From Gemmatimonadota bacterium (GTDB taxonomy: Bacteria > Gemmatimonadota > Gemmatimonadetes > Longimicrobiales > Gaopeijiaceae): a stretch of DNA of 8,050 nucleotides. Shown here piece by piece: positions 1 through 5,311 of the stretch. The position numbers and the translations under genes are program-made. The notes under the pieces are model-generated. The model was not told where the DNA came from, made no database searches, and saw only the letters and a list, made by a program, of their open reading frames with translations. The stretch's first letter is position 1; every line of letters begins with the position of its first letter. The stretch is from contig JAHHMJ010000070.1 of assembly GCA_018678395.1 (NCBI GenBank), forward strand, positions 1-8,050. Reading direction: 5' to 3'.

Positions 1-331
1 GAGAGAGAGCACGCTTGACCTGGTCGGCGCGCTCCCGCGCATCCAACTCGGCGTCGGGCGTGGCGACCCGTTCCGATCGCACGGCGTCCTCCACTCTCAG
101 TAGCGCGAGGTGGCGTTTTCGTCGTACGACCAGCCTCGCCTCGTCTCGGGCGAGGTTGGCCGCGGTCTTGAAGACCAGCCCCCGCGGGTTCGTCGCCTCG
201 CGGCCGATCACGCGAGCGAAGGCTTCCTGCGCCATGTCGCGTGCGCGGTCGTCGTCGAGCAGCATCCAGGACAGGAACTGCACGACGTCGTGCCAGCACT
301 CGCGGTACACGGCTTCCCAGTCGGTCTTCAA
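1..331 (-). CDS. ECF-family RNA polymerase sigma factor, N-terminal part (runs off left edge)
   Basis: Reading the minus strand from 331 to 1 gives about 110 uninterrupted residues that look like a sigma-70 family ECF factor. Region 2 is clear: the opening WEAVYRECW segment (from residue 5), then DRARDMAQEAFARVI (about 28-42, the region 2.2 core-binding helix), then NPRGLVFKTAANLARDEAR, followed by a basic VVRRKRH stretch (the DNA-melting and -10 recognition part). An acidic linker follows, and a helix beginning ELDARERADQVKRALS looks like the start of region 4; the rest is outside the window. ECF factors direct RNA polymerase to a small regulon, often for envelope stress. No ATG is available in this frame. 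I chose TTG at 331-329 because GAGG sits 6 nt upstream and the homology begins right after it. The frame stays open upstream to at least a GTG at 427, so the start is uncertain. The gene is divergent from the VWA gene. No anti-sigma factor is visible, but it could lie beyond the edge. Confidence 0.88.
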   Translation of the reverse strand, partial: MKTDWEAVYRECWHDVVQFLSWMLLDDDRARDMAQEAFARVIGREATNPRGLVFKTAANLARDEARLVVRRKRHLALLRVEDAVRSERVATPDAELDARERADQVKRALS

Positions 332-388
332 CGCGGGCCTCGGGGCGTTCTCGTCCGCCGGGTGAAGGGAGCGTCCCTCCCACCGGCT

Positions 389-417
389 CCTACATCCACG
401 ACGAATCCGTTCGTCAA
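389..417 (-). promoter_or_regulatory. candidate primary-sigma promoter for the sigma factor gene
   Basis: On the minus strand TTGACG (417-412) matches the -35 consensus at five of six positions. It is followed after 17 nt by TGTAGG (394-389), a poor -10. A transcript would start near 382, leaving a leader of about 50 nt before the TTG at 331. If real, this would exclude the more upstream start codons in the same frame. The -10 match is weak, so this is only a candidate. Confidence 0.25.
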
Positions 418-444
418 ACTTGCACACGAGACACCGCGGGGCAC

Positions 445-469
445 GAACCGGGCGCCGGGCTCGACCGTC
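445..469 (+). promoter_or_regulatory. candidate ECF-type promoter (GAACC-N16-CGTC) facing the VWA gene
   Basis: GAACC at 445-449 and CGTC at 466-469 are 16 nt apart, the general form of many ECF-dependent promoters (a GGAAC-like -35 and a CGTC-like -10). It points towards the VWA gene and lies about 135 nt upstream of its ATG. Such short GC-rich motifs arise often by chance in DNA of this composition. It is listed because a sigma factor of the right class is encoded next door. Confidence 0.18.
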
Positions 470-480
470 GGCGGGCGCCA

Positions 481-501
481 TCCCGAGGGCTGCGCTCGGG
501 A
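481..501. repeat. perfect 7-bp inverted repeat in the divergent intergenic region
   Basis: TCCCGAG (481-487) and CTCGGGA (495-501) are perfect inverted copies separated by 7 nt. It lies between the divergent sigma-factor and VWA genes, just downstream of the possible ECF promoter, so it could be an operator or a hairpin in the leader RNA of the VWA transcript. A shorter repeat (AGGGA-GCG-TCCCT, 366-378) lies in the leader of the sigma gene. Function is unknown. Confidence 0.4.
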
Positions 502-603
502 CGGCCGTGTGCAAATCCCGGAGCCGAATTCGTCGTGGGAGTCGTACGAGTGCGTCGCCTCGGTGGCGCCGTTCCGCGCGACCCGAACCGCAGAGGCTTC
601 ATC

Positions 604-2643
604 ATGCGAGCATCGACCTCCTTCACCGTTCGTCTCCTGGCCGTTCTGGCGCTGGTCGTCGGGAGTGCCGTGGTCGGCATAGCGGCCGCCGCGCCCGAAG
701 ACACCGGTCTCGAAGAGCCGTCCGCCGCCGAGCTGACGATCGTCGGCCGGGTAACGTCGGGCTCCACGAATCATCCCCTCGCGAACGCCCGCGTCTTCAT
801 CCCGGGGCTTCAGGTCGCCACCATCACCGACGTGGACGGCCGCTACTCCCTCACCGTCCCGTCCGAGTACGCGGGCCGCGGCGAGTGGACGCTCTCCGTC
901 GAGCTCATCGGATACGGGACGCACACGGTGATCATACGGCGTGAGGCGATCGTCGACGGCGTGGTGACGGTCGATCTCGCGCTGCAAACGACGGGCGTCG
1001 ACCTGGATGAGACGATCGTCACGGGGCCGGCAGAGGCCGAGGTGCGTCCGCTGGTCACCCGCGGGGGACGCGTCGACCTGGCCCAGGCGTCGATCGCCGT
1101 CGCCGAGGCCAGTGCCCGCATGCGGCCGGCCGGAGCACCTGCCATCGGCATCCCGGCGCCCCCCGGGGCGTTCCACGGCGAGCGCCCAAACCGCGAACAG
1201 TACGGTCACATCGAGGAGAACGCCTTCATCGCCGTGGCCGACGAGCCGCGCTCGACCTTCTCGGTCGACGTCGATCGGGCGTCGTACAGCAACATCCGTC
1301 GCTTCCTTCTGCGTGAGCACCGACTGCCGCCGATCGATGCGGTCCAGATCGAGGAGATGGTCAACTACTTCGCCTACGACTACCGCCTCCCGCGCGGCGA
1401 CGCGCCGGTCGCGGTGACGACCGAGCTCGGCACGGCCCCCTGGCGGCCCGAGCATCGTCTGCTGCGGGTGGGGCTCGCCGCACGGCCCATCGAGGTCGAG
1501 GACCTGCCCCCGAGCAACCTCGTCTTCCTGCTCGACGTATCCGGCTCGATGCAGTCCGGTGACAAGCTGCCGCTGGTCAAGCGCTCGCTGCGCCTGCTGG
1601 TCGATCAGCTCCGCCCCGAAGACCACGTGGCGATCGTGGTCTACGCGGGGGCCGCGGGGCTCGTGCTGGAGCCGACCGACGGCACCGACAAGGACCGCAT
1701 CATCGAAGCGATCGACCGCCTCGAGGCCGGCGGATCGACGGCGGGCGGGGCCGGTCTGCGGCTGGCGTACGACGTCGCGCGGCGGCACTTCCGCTCGGAG
1801 GGCAACAACCGGGTGATCCTCGCCACCGACGGCGACTTCAACGTCGGCGAGAGCAGCGACGGCGGCATGGTGCGCCTGATCGAAGACCGGCGGCGCCAGG
1901 GGACGTTCCTGACCGTGCTCGGTTTCGGCACCGGCAACCTGCAGAACGAGAAAATGCAGAGCATCGCTCAGCACGGAAACGGCAACTACGCCTACATCGA
2001 CTCGATCGACGAGGCCCGCAAGGTGCTGGTGGGCGAGATGGGTGGGACGCTGGTCACGGTTGCGAAGGACGTGAAGATCCAGATCGAGTTCAATCCGGCC
2101 GAGGTCGCGTCGTATCGCCTGCTGGGATACGAGAACCGACTTCTGGCCGAGCGGGACTTCAACGACGACACCAGGGACGCGGGTGAGATGGGAGCAGGGC
2201 ACACGGTGACGGCCCTCTACGAGATCGTGCCCACGGGTACCGCTTCAGAGGTCGGCCGGCCCCGCGTCGATCCGCTTCGCTACCAGACGCCGCCCGACGA
2301 GAACTCCGCGCGGAGCGACGAGCGACCGCTCGGCAGCGACGAACTGGCGTTCGTGCGGGTCCGCTACAAGCAGCCCGACGGCGACACCAGCGCGCTCGTC
2401 GAGCGCCCGGTCGGCACCCGTGTGCGTGCTGCGTCCACCGACTTCGCCTTCGCGTCGGCGGTGGCCGGCTTCGGCATGCTGCTGCGCAACTCCGAGCATC
2501 GCGGCTCGCTGTCGGTCGACCGGGTGCGGTCGCTGGCGCAGGACGGCCTGGGGGACGACCCCCACGGCTATCGACGGGGCCTGCTCCAGCCGATCGATGC
2601 GTACGCGGCGCTGTCGGCCACGCAGGATCGGCCGCAGGACTGA
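604..2643 (+). CDS. exported YfbK-like VWA/DUF3520 protein with N-terminal carboxypeptidase-regulatory-like domain
   Basis: The product is 679 residues. A Sec signal peptide covers about residues 1-30 (basic start, hydrophobic LLAVLALVVGSAVVG, Ala-rich cleavage site); there is no lipobox cysteine, unlike many YfbK homologues. Residues 46-140 form a carboxypeptidase-regulatory-like beta-sandwich (GRVTSGSTNHPLANARVFI, then TDVDGRYSL). After a Pro/Ala-rich linker, about 200-300 matches the VWA-associated N-terminal domain (EENAFIAVADEPRSTFSVDVD). The VWA domain at about 303-465 has a complete metal site: D311-x-S313-x-S315, T379 and D409. Residues 470-670 match DUF3520, the usual C-terminal domain of the YfbK group. 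The frame is open upstream to 241, but ATG 604 has GAGG 7 nt upstream and is followed at once by the signal peptide, so longer starts are rejected. VWA domains bind protein ligands through a divalent metal; the partner is unknown. I infer a periplasmic or outer-surface role, possibly controlled by the divergent ECF factor. Confidence 0.92.
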   Translation: MRASTSFTVRLLAVLALVVGSAVVGIAAAAPEDTGLEEPSAAELTIVGRVTSGSTNHPLANARVFIPGLQVATITDVDGRYSLTVPSEYAGRGEWTLSVELIGYGTHTVIIRREAIVDGVVTVDLALQTTGVDLDETIVTGPAEAEVRPLVTRGGRVDLAQASIAVAEASARMRPAGAPAIGIPAPPGAFHGERPNREQYGHIEENAFIAVADEPRSTFSVDVDRASYSNIRRFLLREHRLPPIDAVQIEEMVNYFAYDYRLPRGDAPVAVTTELGTAPWRPEHRLLRVGLAARPIEVEDLPPSNLVFLLDVSGSMQSGDKLPLVKRSLRLLVDQLRPEDHVAIVVYAGAAGLVLEPTDGTDKDRIIEAIDRLEAGGSTAGGAGLRLAYDVARRHFRSEGNNRVILATDGDFNVGESSDGGMVRLIEDRRRQGTFLTVLGFGTGNLQNEKMQSIAQHGNGNYAYIDSIDEARKVLVGEMGGTLVTVAKDVKIQIEFNPAEVASYRLLGYENRLLAERDFNDDTRDAGEMGAGHTVTALYEIVPTGTASEVGRPRVDPLRYQTPPDENSARSDERPLGSDELAFVRVRYKQPDGDTSALVERPVGTRVRAASTDFAFASAVAGFGMLLRNSEHRGSLSVDRVRSLAQDGLGDDPHGYRRGLLQPIDAYAALSATQDRPQD

Positions 2644-2653
2644 CGACCAGGGA

Positions 2654-2683
2654 GGGGCGGGGCGCCCGGTCGGGCCCCGTCCC
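2654..2683 (+). terminator. strong GC hairpin after the VWA gene
   Basis: Positions 2654-2663 pair with 2674-2683 in a 10-bp stem (one G-U pair) with a 10-nt loop, starting 11 nt after the VWA stop codon. There is no T-run after it, so it is not a classical intrinsic terminator. GC-rich hairpins without U-tails are common at gene ends in high-GC genomes and may aid termination or protect the 3' end. The rest of the gap to 2770 holds no convincing promoter; GTGACA at 2715-2720 followed by TAGTGG after 15 nt is a poor match. Confidence 0.5.
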
Positions 2684-2770
2684 ACGGGGTAACCTCCTCA
2701 CGAGCCGCCGGTATGTGACAGTGGAGCAGATGTGGTAGTGGAGCCGGAGCGCGCGCTGCGAGGAGGGTCC

Positions 2771-2815
2771 ATGGGAATCCGAGCGGATTGGCGGGGCCGG
2801 AGAGGCGCCCGATGA
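2771..2815 (+). CDS. possible 14-residue leader peptide overlapping the lipoprotein start
   Basis: An ATG at 2771 follows a near-perfect Shine-Dalgarno sequence (AGGAGG, 2761-2766) after only 4 nt. It opens a 14-codon frame, MGIRADWRGRRGAR, ending in TGA at 2813-2815, which overlaps the lipoprotein ATG at 2812 as ATGA. This is the normal geometry for translational coupling. The peptide is rich in arginine and glycine and matches no leader peptide that I know. The lipoprotein has its own ribosome binding site, so the small frame could be chance. Its ribosome binding site is the best in the window, which argues for some function. The spacing of 4 nt is shorter than ideal. Confidence 0.35.
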   Translation: MGIRADWRGRRGAR

Positions 2816-3321
2816 AATGGGCGGCGCCCGCAGGGGTTCTCACGGCCGGACTCCTCGGCGCGTGTACGGCGGCGGCCGGCGTCGGCGGGGCGGGCCCCGG
2901 TCCCGACGGGCTCGCACCGGCGGTCTACGAAGCAGCCGCGACCCGCCGCGCCACCGATGCGGGGATATCGGTCGGAGCCGTGAGCACCGTTGCGGGTGCG
3001 CGGTGGCGGACCGCGGCCCGGGAGACCGCCACCCTCGGCGCTGCACTCGCGAAGGCGCGACCGGACGGGGTGGAGGTCGAGGTGGGAAGCCGAGGCTTCT
3101 GTGCCCGCTCACGCGAGAGCAGTGACTGCATGTTCGTCACCGTCCTCGGCGCCACGGAAGGAGTTCGCTTCGCCGACCTGGATCCTGCTCAGGTCGACGC
3201 CGTCGTGGTTGTCCGCACCGCCCCGCCCGGAGCGGAATCGCGCATGCAGTGGCGGGAGGAGCTGCGCATCGGACGGATCTTCATCTTCCTCTCGGGATGG
3301 CACCCCTCCGGCCCGTCCTGA
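2812..3321 (+). CDS. small putative outer-membrane lipoprotein, function unknown
   Basis: This encodes 169 residues. The N-terminus MKWAAPAGVLTAGLLGAC is a lipoprotein signal peptide with lipobox LGAC and acylated Cys18. The +2 residue is Thr, not Asp, which in Gram-negatives favours sorting to the outer membrane. GAGAGG at 2800-2805 lies 6 nt before ATG 2812; a TTG at 2788 in the same frame is rejected because it would push the signal peptide inward. The mature part starts with a Gly/Pro/Ala-rich tether (about 19-37). It then has an Ala/Arg-rich region and a compact, probably beta-rich domain (about 86-165) with a Cys pair, C97 and C106, that could form a disulfide. It ends with a hydrophobic RIFIFLSGW segment. 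I do not recognise a family. It stands between the VWA gene and the hydrolase, with hairpins on both sides, so it may be its own transcription unit. Confidence 0.72.
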   Translation: MKWAAPAGVLTAGLLGACTAAAGVGGAGPGPDGLAPAVYEAAATRRATDAGISVGAVSTVAGARWRTAARETATLGAALAKARPDGVEVEVGSRGFCARSRESSDCMFVTVLGATEGVRFADLDPAQVDAVVVVRTAPPGAESRMQWREELRIGRIFIFLSGWHPSGPS

Positions 3322-3340
3322 CCGTCCGGGGGGCGGACGG
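3322..3340 (+). terminator. hairpin directly after the lipoprotein stop codon
   Basis: CCGTCC (3322-3327) and GGACGG (3335-3340) form a perfect 6-bp stem around a 7-nt G-rich loop, starting at the first base after the TGA. No T-run follows. The position suggests a transcript end or 3'-end protection for the lipoprotein mRNA. Confidence 0.4.
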
Positions 3341-3341
3341 C

Positions 3342-3363
3342 GATCGCGTGATTACTCGCGATC
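3342..3363. repeat. perfect 7-bp inverted repeat upstream of the hydrolase gene
   Basis: GATCGCG (3342-3348) and CGCGATC (3357-3363) are perfect inverted copies with an 8-nt AT-richer spacer (TGATTACT). The spacer is unusually AT-rich for this DNA. The repeat begins 1 nt after the hairpin at 3322-3340 and 64 nt before the hydrolase ATG. It could be the second half of a tandem terminator, or an operator for a dimeric repressor acting on the hydrolase/tsaC pair. The sequence alone does not decide. Confidence 0.45.
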
Positions 3364-3426
3364 CTTCGGCGTTTCGCGGAGTATGGGAGGCGAGCCCCAG
3401 CCGTTCCTCACCGAAGCGAGACGCCG

Positions 3427-4347
3427 ATGTCGCCGACCCGCCGTGAATTCCTCGCCGCATCCGCCGCCGCCCTGGGCGGTGCACTCGTTCGTCCGTCCGA
3501 CGCGCGCGCCTGGGGCTTCGCGCCTCGGCCCCGGGACTTCACCGAGTTGCGCCGGAACGTCGGCTTCTTCACCGGGCGGGGGGGGACCATCGGCTACCTG
3601 GTGAACGGGAGCGGTGTGGCGGTGGTGGACAGCCAGTTCCCGGAATCCGCCGAAGAGTGCATCGCCGGGCTCGCCGAGCGCTCGGGGGTCCGGGCCGTCG
3701 ACGTCCTCCTGAACACCCACCACCACGGCGACCACACCGCCGGGAACGTCGCGTTCCGCGGCGTGGCGCGATCGGTGGTGGCGCACGCCCAGGCGGCCGA
3801 GCACATGCGCAACCCGCCCGCGGGGCAGGTGCCGGAGAACCAGCTCTTCCCGGACGTGACCTTCAACGAGAGCTGGACGGGTGAAGTCGGGGACGAACGC
3901 ATCATGTCCAGGCACTGGGGGCGCGCGCACACGGGGGGTGACGCCGTCATCACCTTCGAGCGGGCCAACGTCGCGCACATGGGTGACCTGATGTTCCACA
4001 TCCGGCATCCCGTGGTCGACCGGGCGGCGGGCGCTACCCTGCGCGGTTGGATGGACGTGCTCGAGACGACGGTGGACGCGCACGATTCGGAGACCGTCTA
4101 CATCTTCGGCCACGCCGCCCAGGGGCAGCCGGTGACCGGCGGCGCCGACGCACTGCTCGGGTTTCGGGACTATCTCGGTGGGCTTCTCGCCTTCGTCGAG
4201 GCACGGTTGGCCGAGGGCCGGACTCCGGACGAGGTGCTCGCCATGCGGGAGCCGCTGCCGGGCTTCGAGGCCTACGGTGCCTTCGGGCGGGCGAGCGCGC
4301 GTGACCCGCTGACGGTCGCTGTGCAGGAGGTTCGCGAAGGGGCATGA
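3427..4347 (+). CDS. Tat-exported metallo-beta-lactamase-fold hydrolase
   Basis: This encodes 306 residues. A twin-arginine signal (TRREFLA, R5-R6, then an Ala-rich stretch and a likely ARA|W cleavage after residue 28) predicts export of a folded, metal-loaded enzyme. The mature protein is a metallo-beta-lactamase fold with a full set of two-metal ligands: H98-H-H100-G-D102-H103, H168 in GRAHTGGD, bridging D187 in AHMGDLM, and H229 in IFGHAAQG. These ligands predict a hydrolase, probably dinuclear zinc, but the substrate cannot be read from them; beta-lactam, lactone or thioester cleavage are all possible in this superfamily. A run of eight G (3578-3585) falls in the GRGGTIGYLV segment; the frame is right on both sides. 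The ribosome binding site before ATG 3427 is weak. The stop codon overlaps the next gene's ATG, so the two are probably co-transcribed and coupled. Confidence 0.9.
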   Translation: MSPTRREFLAASAAALGGALVRPSDARAWGFAPRPRDFTELRRNVGFFTGRGGTIGYLVNGSGVAVVDSQFPESAEECIAGLAERSGVRAVDVLLNTHHHGDHTAGNVAFRGVARSVVAHAQAAEHMRNPPAGQVPENQLFPDVTFNESWTGEVGDERIMSRHWGRAHTGGDAVITFERANVAHMGDLMFHIRHPVVDRAAGATLRGWMDVLETTVDAHDSETVYIFGHAAQGQPVTGGADALLGFRDYLGGLLAFVEARLAEGRTPDEVLAMREPLPGFEAYGAFGRASARDPLTVAVQEVREGA

Positions 4348-5237
4348 CGGTCGACGAGGCGCAGGCGGTCGCCCGGTTGCGGGAGGGCGGGGTCGTTGCC
4401 CTCCCGACCGAGACGGTCTACGGGCTGGCCGGTGTGTTCGATCGCGAAGAGGCGGTCGAGGCGATCTTCCGCACGAAGGCTCGCCCGTACTTCGACCCGC
4501 TCATCGTGCATGTTCTGGACGTGGGTCAGGCGCGACCGCTCGTCGCCGAATGGCCCGCCTCCGTGCAGGCCCTGGTCGAACGATTCTGGCCCGGACCCCT
4601 GACCGTGGTCCTGCCGAAGACCGAGCGGGTCTCGGACCGCGTGACGGCCGGGTTGCCCACCGTCGCTCTGCGGTCGCCCGCGCACCCGGTCTTCCGCGCG
4701 GTCCTCAGGGGGGTGGGGAAGCCTCTGGCCGCGCCGAGCGCGAATCGGTTCGGGCGGACCAGTCCCACGGCAGCCGGGCACGTCGAGCGTGAGTTCGACG
4801 GCCGGGTGCCGGTGGTCGACGGAGGCACCTCCGAAATCGGACTCGAGTCGACGGTCGTGGCGATCGAAGACGGGGGCGTTCGGGTTCTCCGGCCTGGAGC
4901 CGTCACCGAGGCCATGCTCCGCGAGTGCCTCGGTTCGGGCGTGCGCGTCGTCCATCGGACGCGAGAGGACTCACCGGGCCATCTCGAGCAGCACTACCAG
5001 CCCGAGGCTCCGGTCTGGTTGGTTCGCACGGCGGAAGAGCGGCGCGCCCACGCGGGCGCCGCGGAGATGCCGCTGGGCGATGATCCTCTCCTGGTGGCGC
5101 GCGACCTCTACGGCGATCTGCGACGGTACTCCGAGGCCCATCCCGAAGGCTTCGTCATTCGGCTCGACCGCCGTCCCAACGACGGCATGTGGCGGGCCAT
5201 CCGCGACCGGCTCGAGCGCGCAGCGTCCCGACCGTAG
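4344..5237 (+). CDS. tsaC: L-threonylcarbamoyladenylate synthase, Sua5 type
   Basis: The product (297 residues) makes threonylcarbamoyl-AMP from threonine, bicarbonate and ATP, the first step of the universal t6A37 modification of ANN-decoding tRNAs; it should be cytoplasmic. The YrdC domain covers about 5-190, with LPTETVYGLAG (20-30), the KARPYFDPLIVHV segment (45-57; usually KGRPxxxPLIVH, so Gly is replaced by Ala), WPGPLTVVL (82-90), APSANRFGRTSPT (130-142) and ESTVV (168-172). A linker like that of Sua5 proteins (SPGHLEQHYQP, 210-220) leads to a C-terminal Sua5 domain with the ARDLYGDLR helix. This domain is only about 77 residues, so the protein is shorter than the usual 320-350 of Sua5 but longer than TsaC/YrdC alone. 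ATG 4344 overlaps the hydrolase stop as ATGA; GAAGGGG lies just upstream. The partner genes tsaB, tsaD and tsaE are not in the window. Confidence 0.95.
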   Translation: MTVDEAQAVARLREGGVVALPTETVYGLAGVFDREEAVEAIFRTKARPYFDPLIVHVLDVGQARPLVAEWPASVQALVERFWPGPLTVVLPKTERVSDRVTAGLPTVALRSPAHPVFRAVLRGVGKPLAAPSANRFGRTSPTAAGHVEREFDGRVPVVDGGTSEIGLESTVVAIEDGGVRVLRPGAVTEAMLRECLGSGVRVVHRTREDSPGHLEQHYQPEAPVWLVRTAEERRAHAGAAEMPLGDDPLLVARDLYGDLRRYSEAHPEGFVIRLDRRPNDGMWRAIRDRLERAASRP

Positions 5238-5246
5238 ACCGCGCAC

Positions 5247-5271
5247 CCCGCCGGCGCGAGGCACCGGCGGG
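5247..5271. terminator. hairpin after tsaC in the convergent intergenic region
   Basis: CCCGCCGG (5247-5254) and CCGGCGGG (5264-5271) form a perfect 8-bp all-GC stem with a 9-nt loop, 9 nt after the tsaC stop. It stands between convergent genes and could act in both directions. There is no T-run on either side. Confidence 0.5.
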
Positions 5272-5280
5272 CCCGACGGA

Positions 5281-5307
5281 GGTGGCCGGCGACCGAGTCG
5301 CCCCACC
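5281..5307 (-). terminator. long bulged hairpin after the permease stop codon
   Basis: GGTGG (5281-5285) pairs with CCACC (5303-5307), and inside it GGCGAC (5288-5293) pairs with GTCGCC (5297-5302) around a CGA loop. Only a 2-nt bulge (5286-5287) breaks an otherwise perfect 11-bp stem. It starts 4 nt after the permease stop on the minus strand. An alternative, competing 6-bp stem (5307-5312 with 5318-5323) overlaps the stop codon itself. No T-run follows, so this is a likely transcript end without a classical intrinsic terminator. Confidence 0.5.
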
Positions 5308-5311
5308 CGGG

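Noticed and set aside
241..603. Upstream in-frame extension of the VWA protein from a start at 241
   Set aside because: The extra 121 residues are Arg/Pro/Ser-rich without homology, overlap the sigma-factor gene on the other strand, and would bury the signal peptide. ATG 604 has a good ribosome binding site.
328..2202. A 624-codon open frame on the minus strand, antisense to the VWA gene
   Set aside because: Its translation is low in complexity and rich in Arg, Asp, His and Val with no recognisable domain. It mirrors a high-GC gene whose opposite strand lacks stop codons. The plus-strand product has a signal peptide and three clear domains.
3427..4347. Calling the hydrolase a beta-lactamase resistance gene
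   Set aside because: It has the bridging aspartate of the general hydrolase group and no feature specific to class B enzymes; the fold alone does not support a resistance function.
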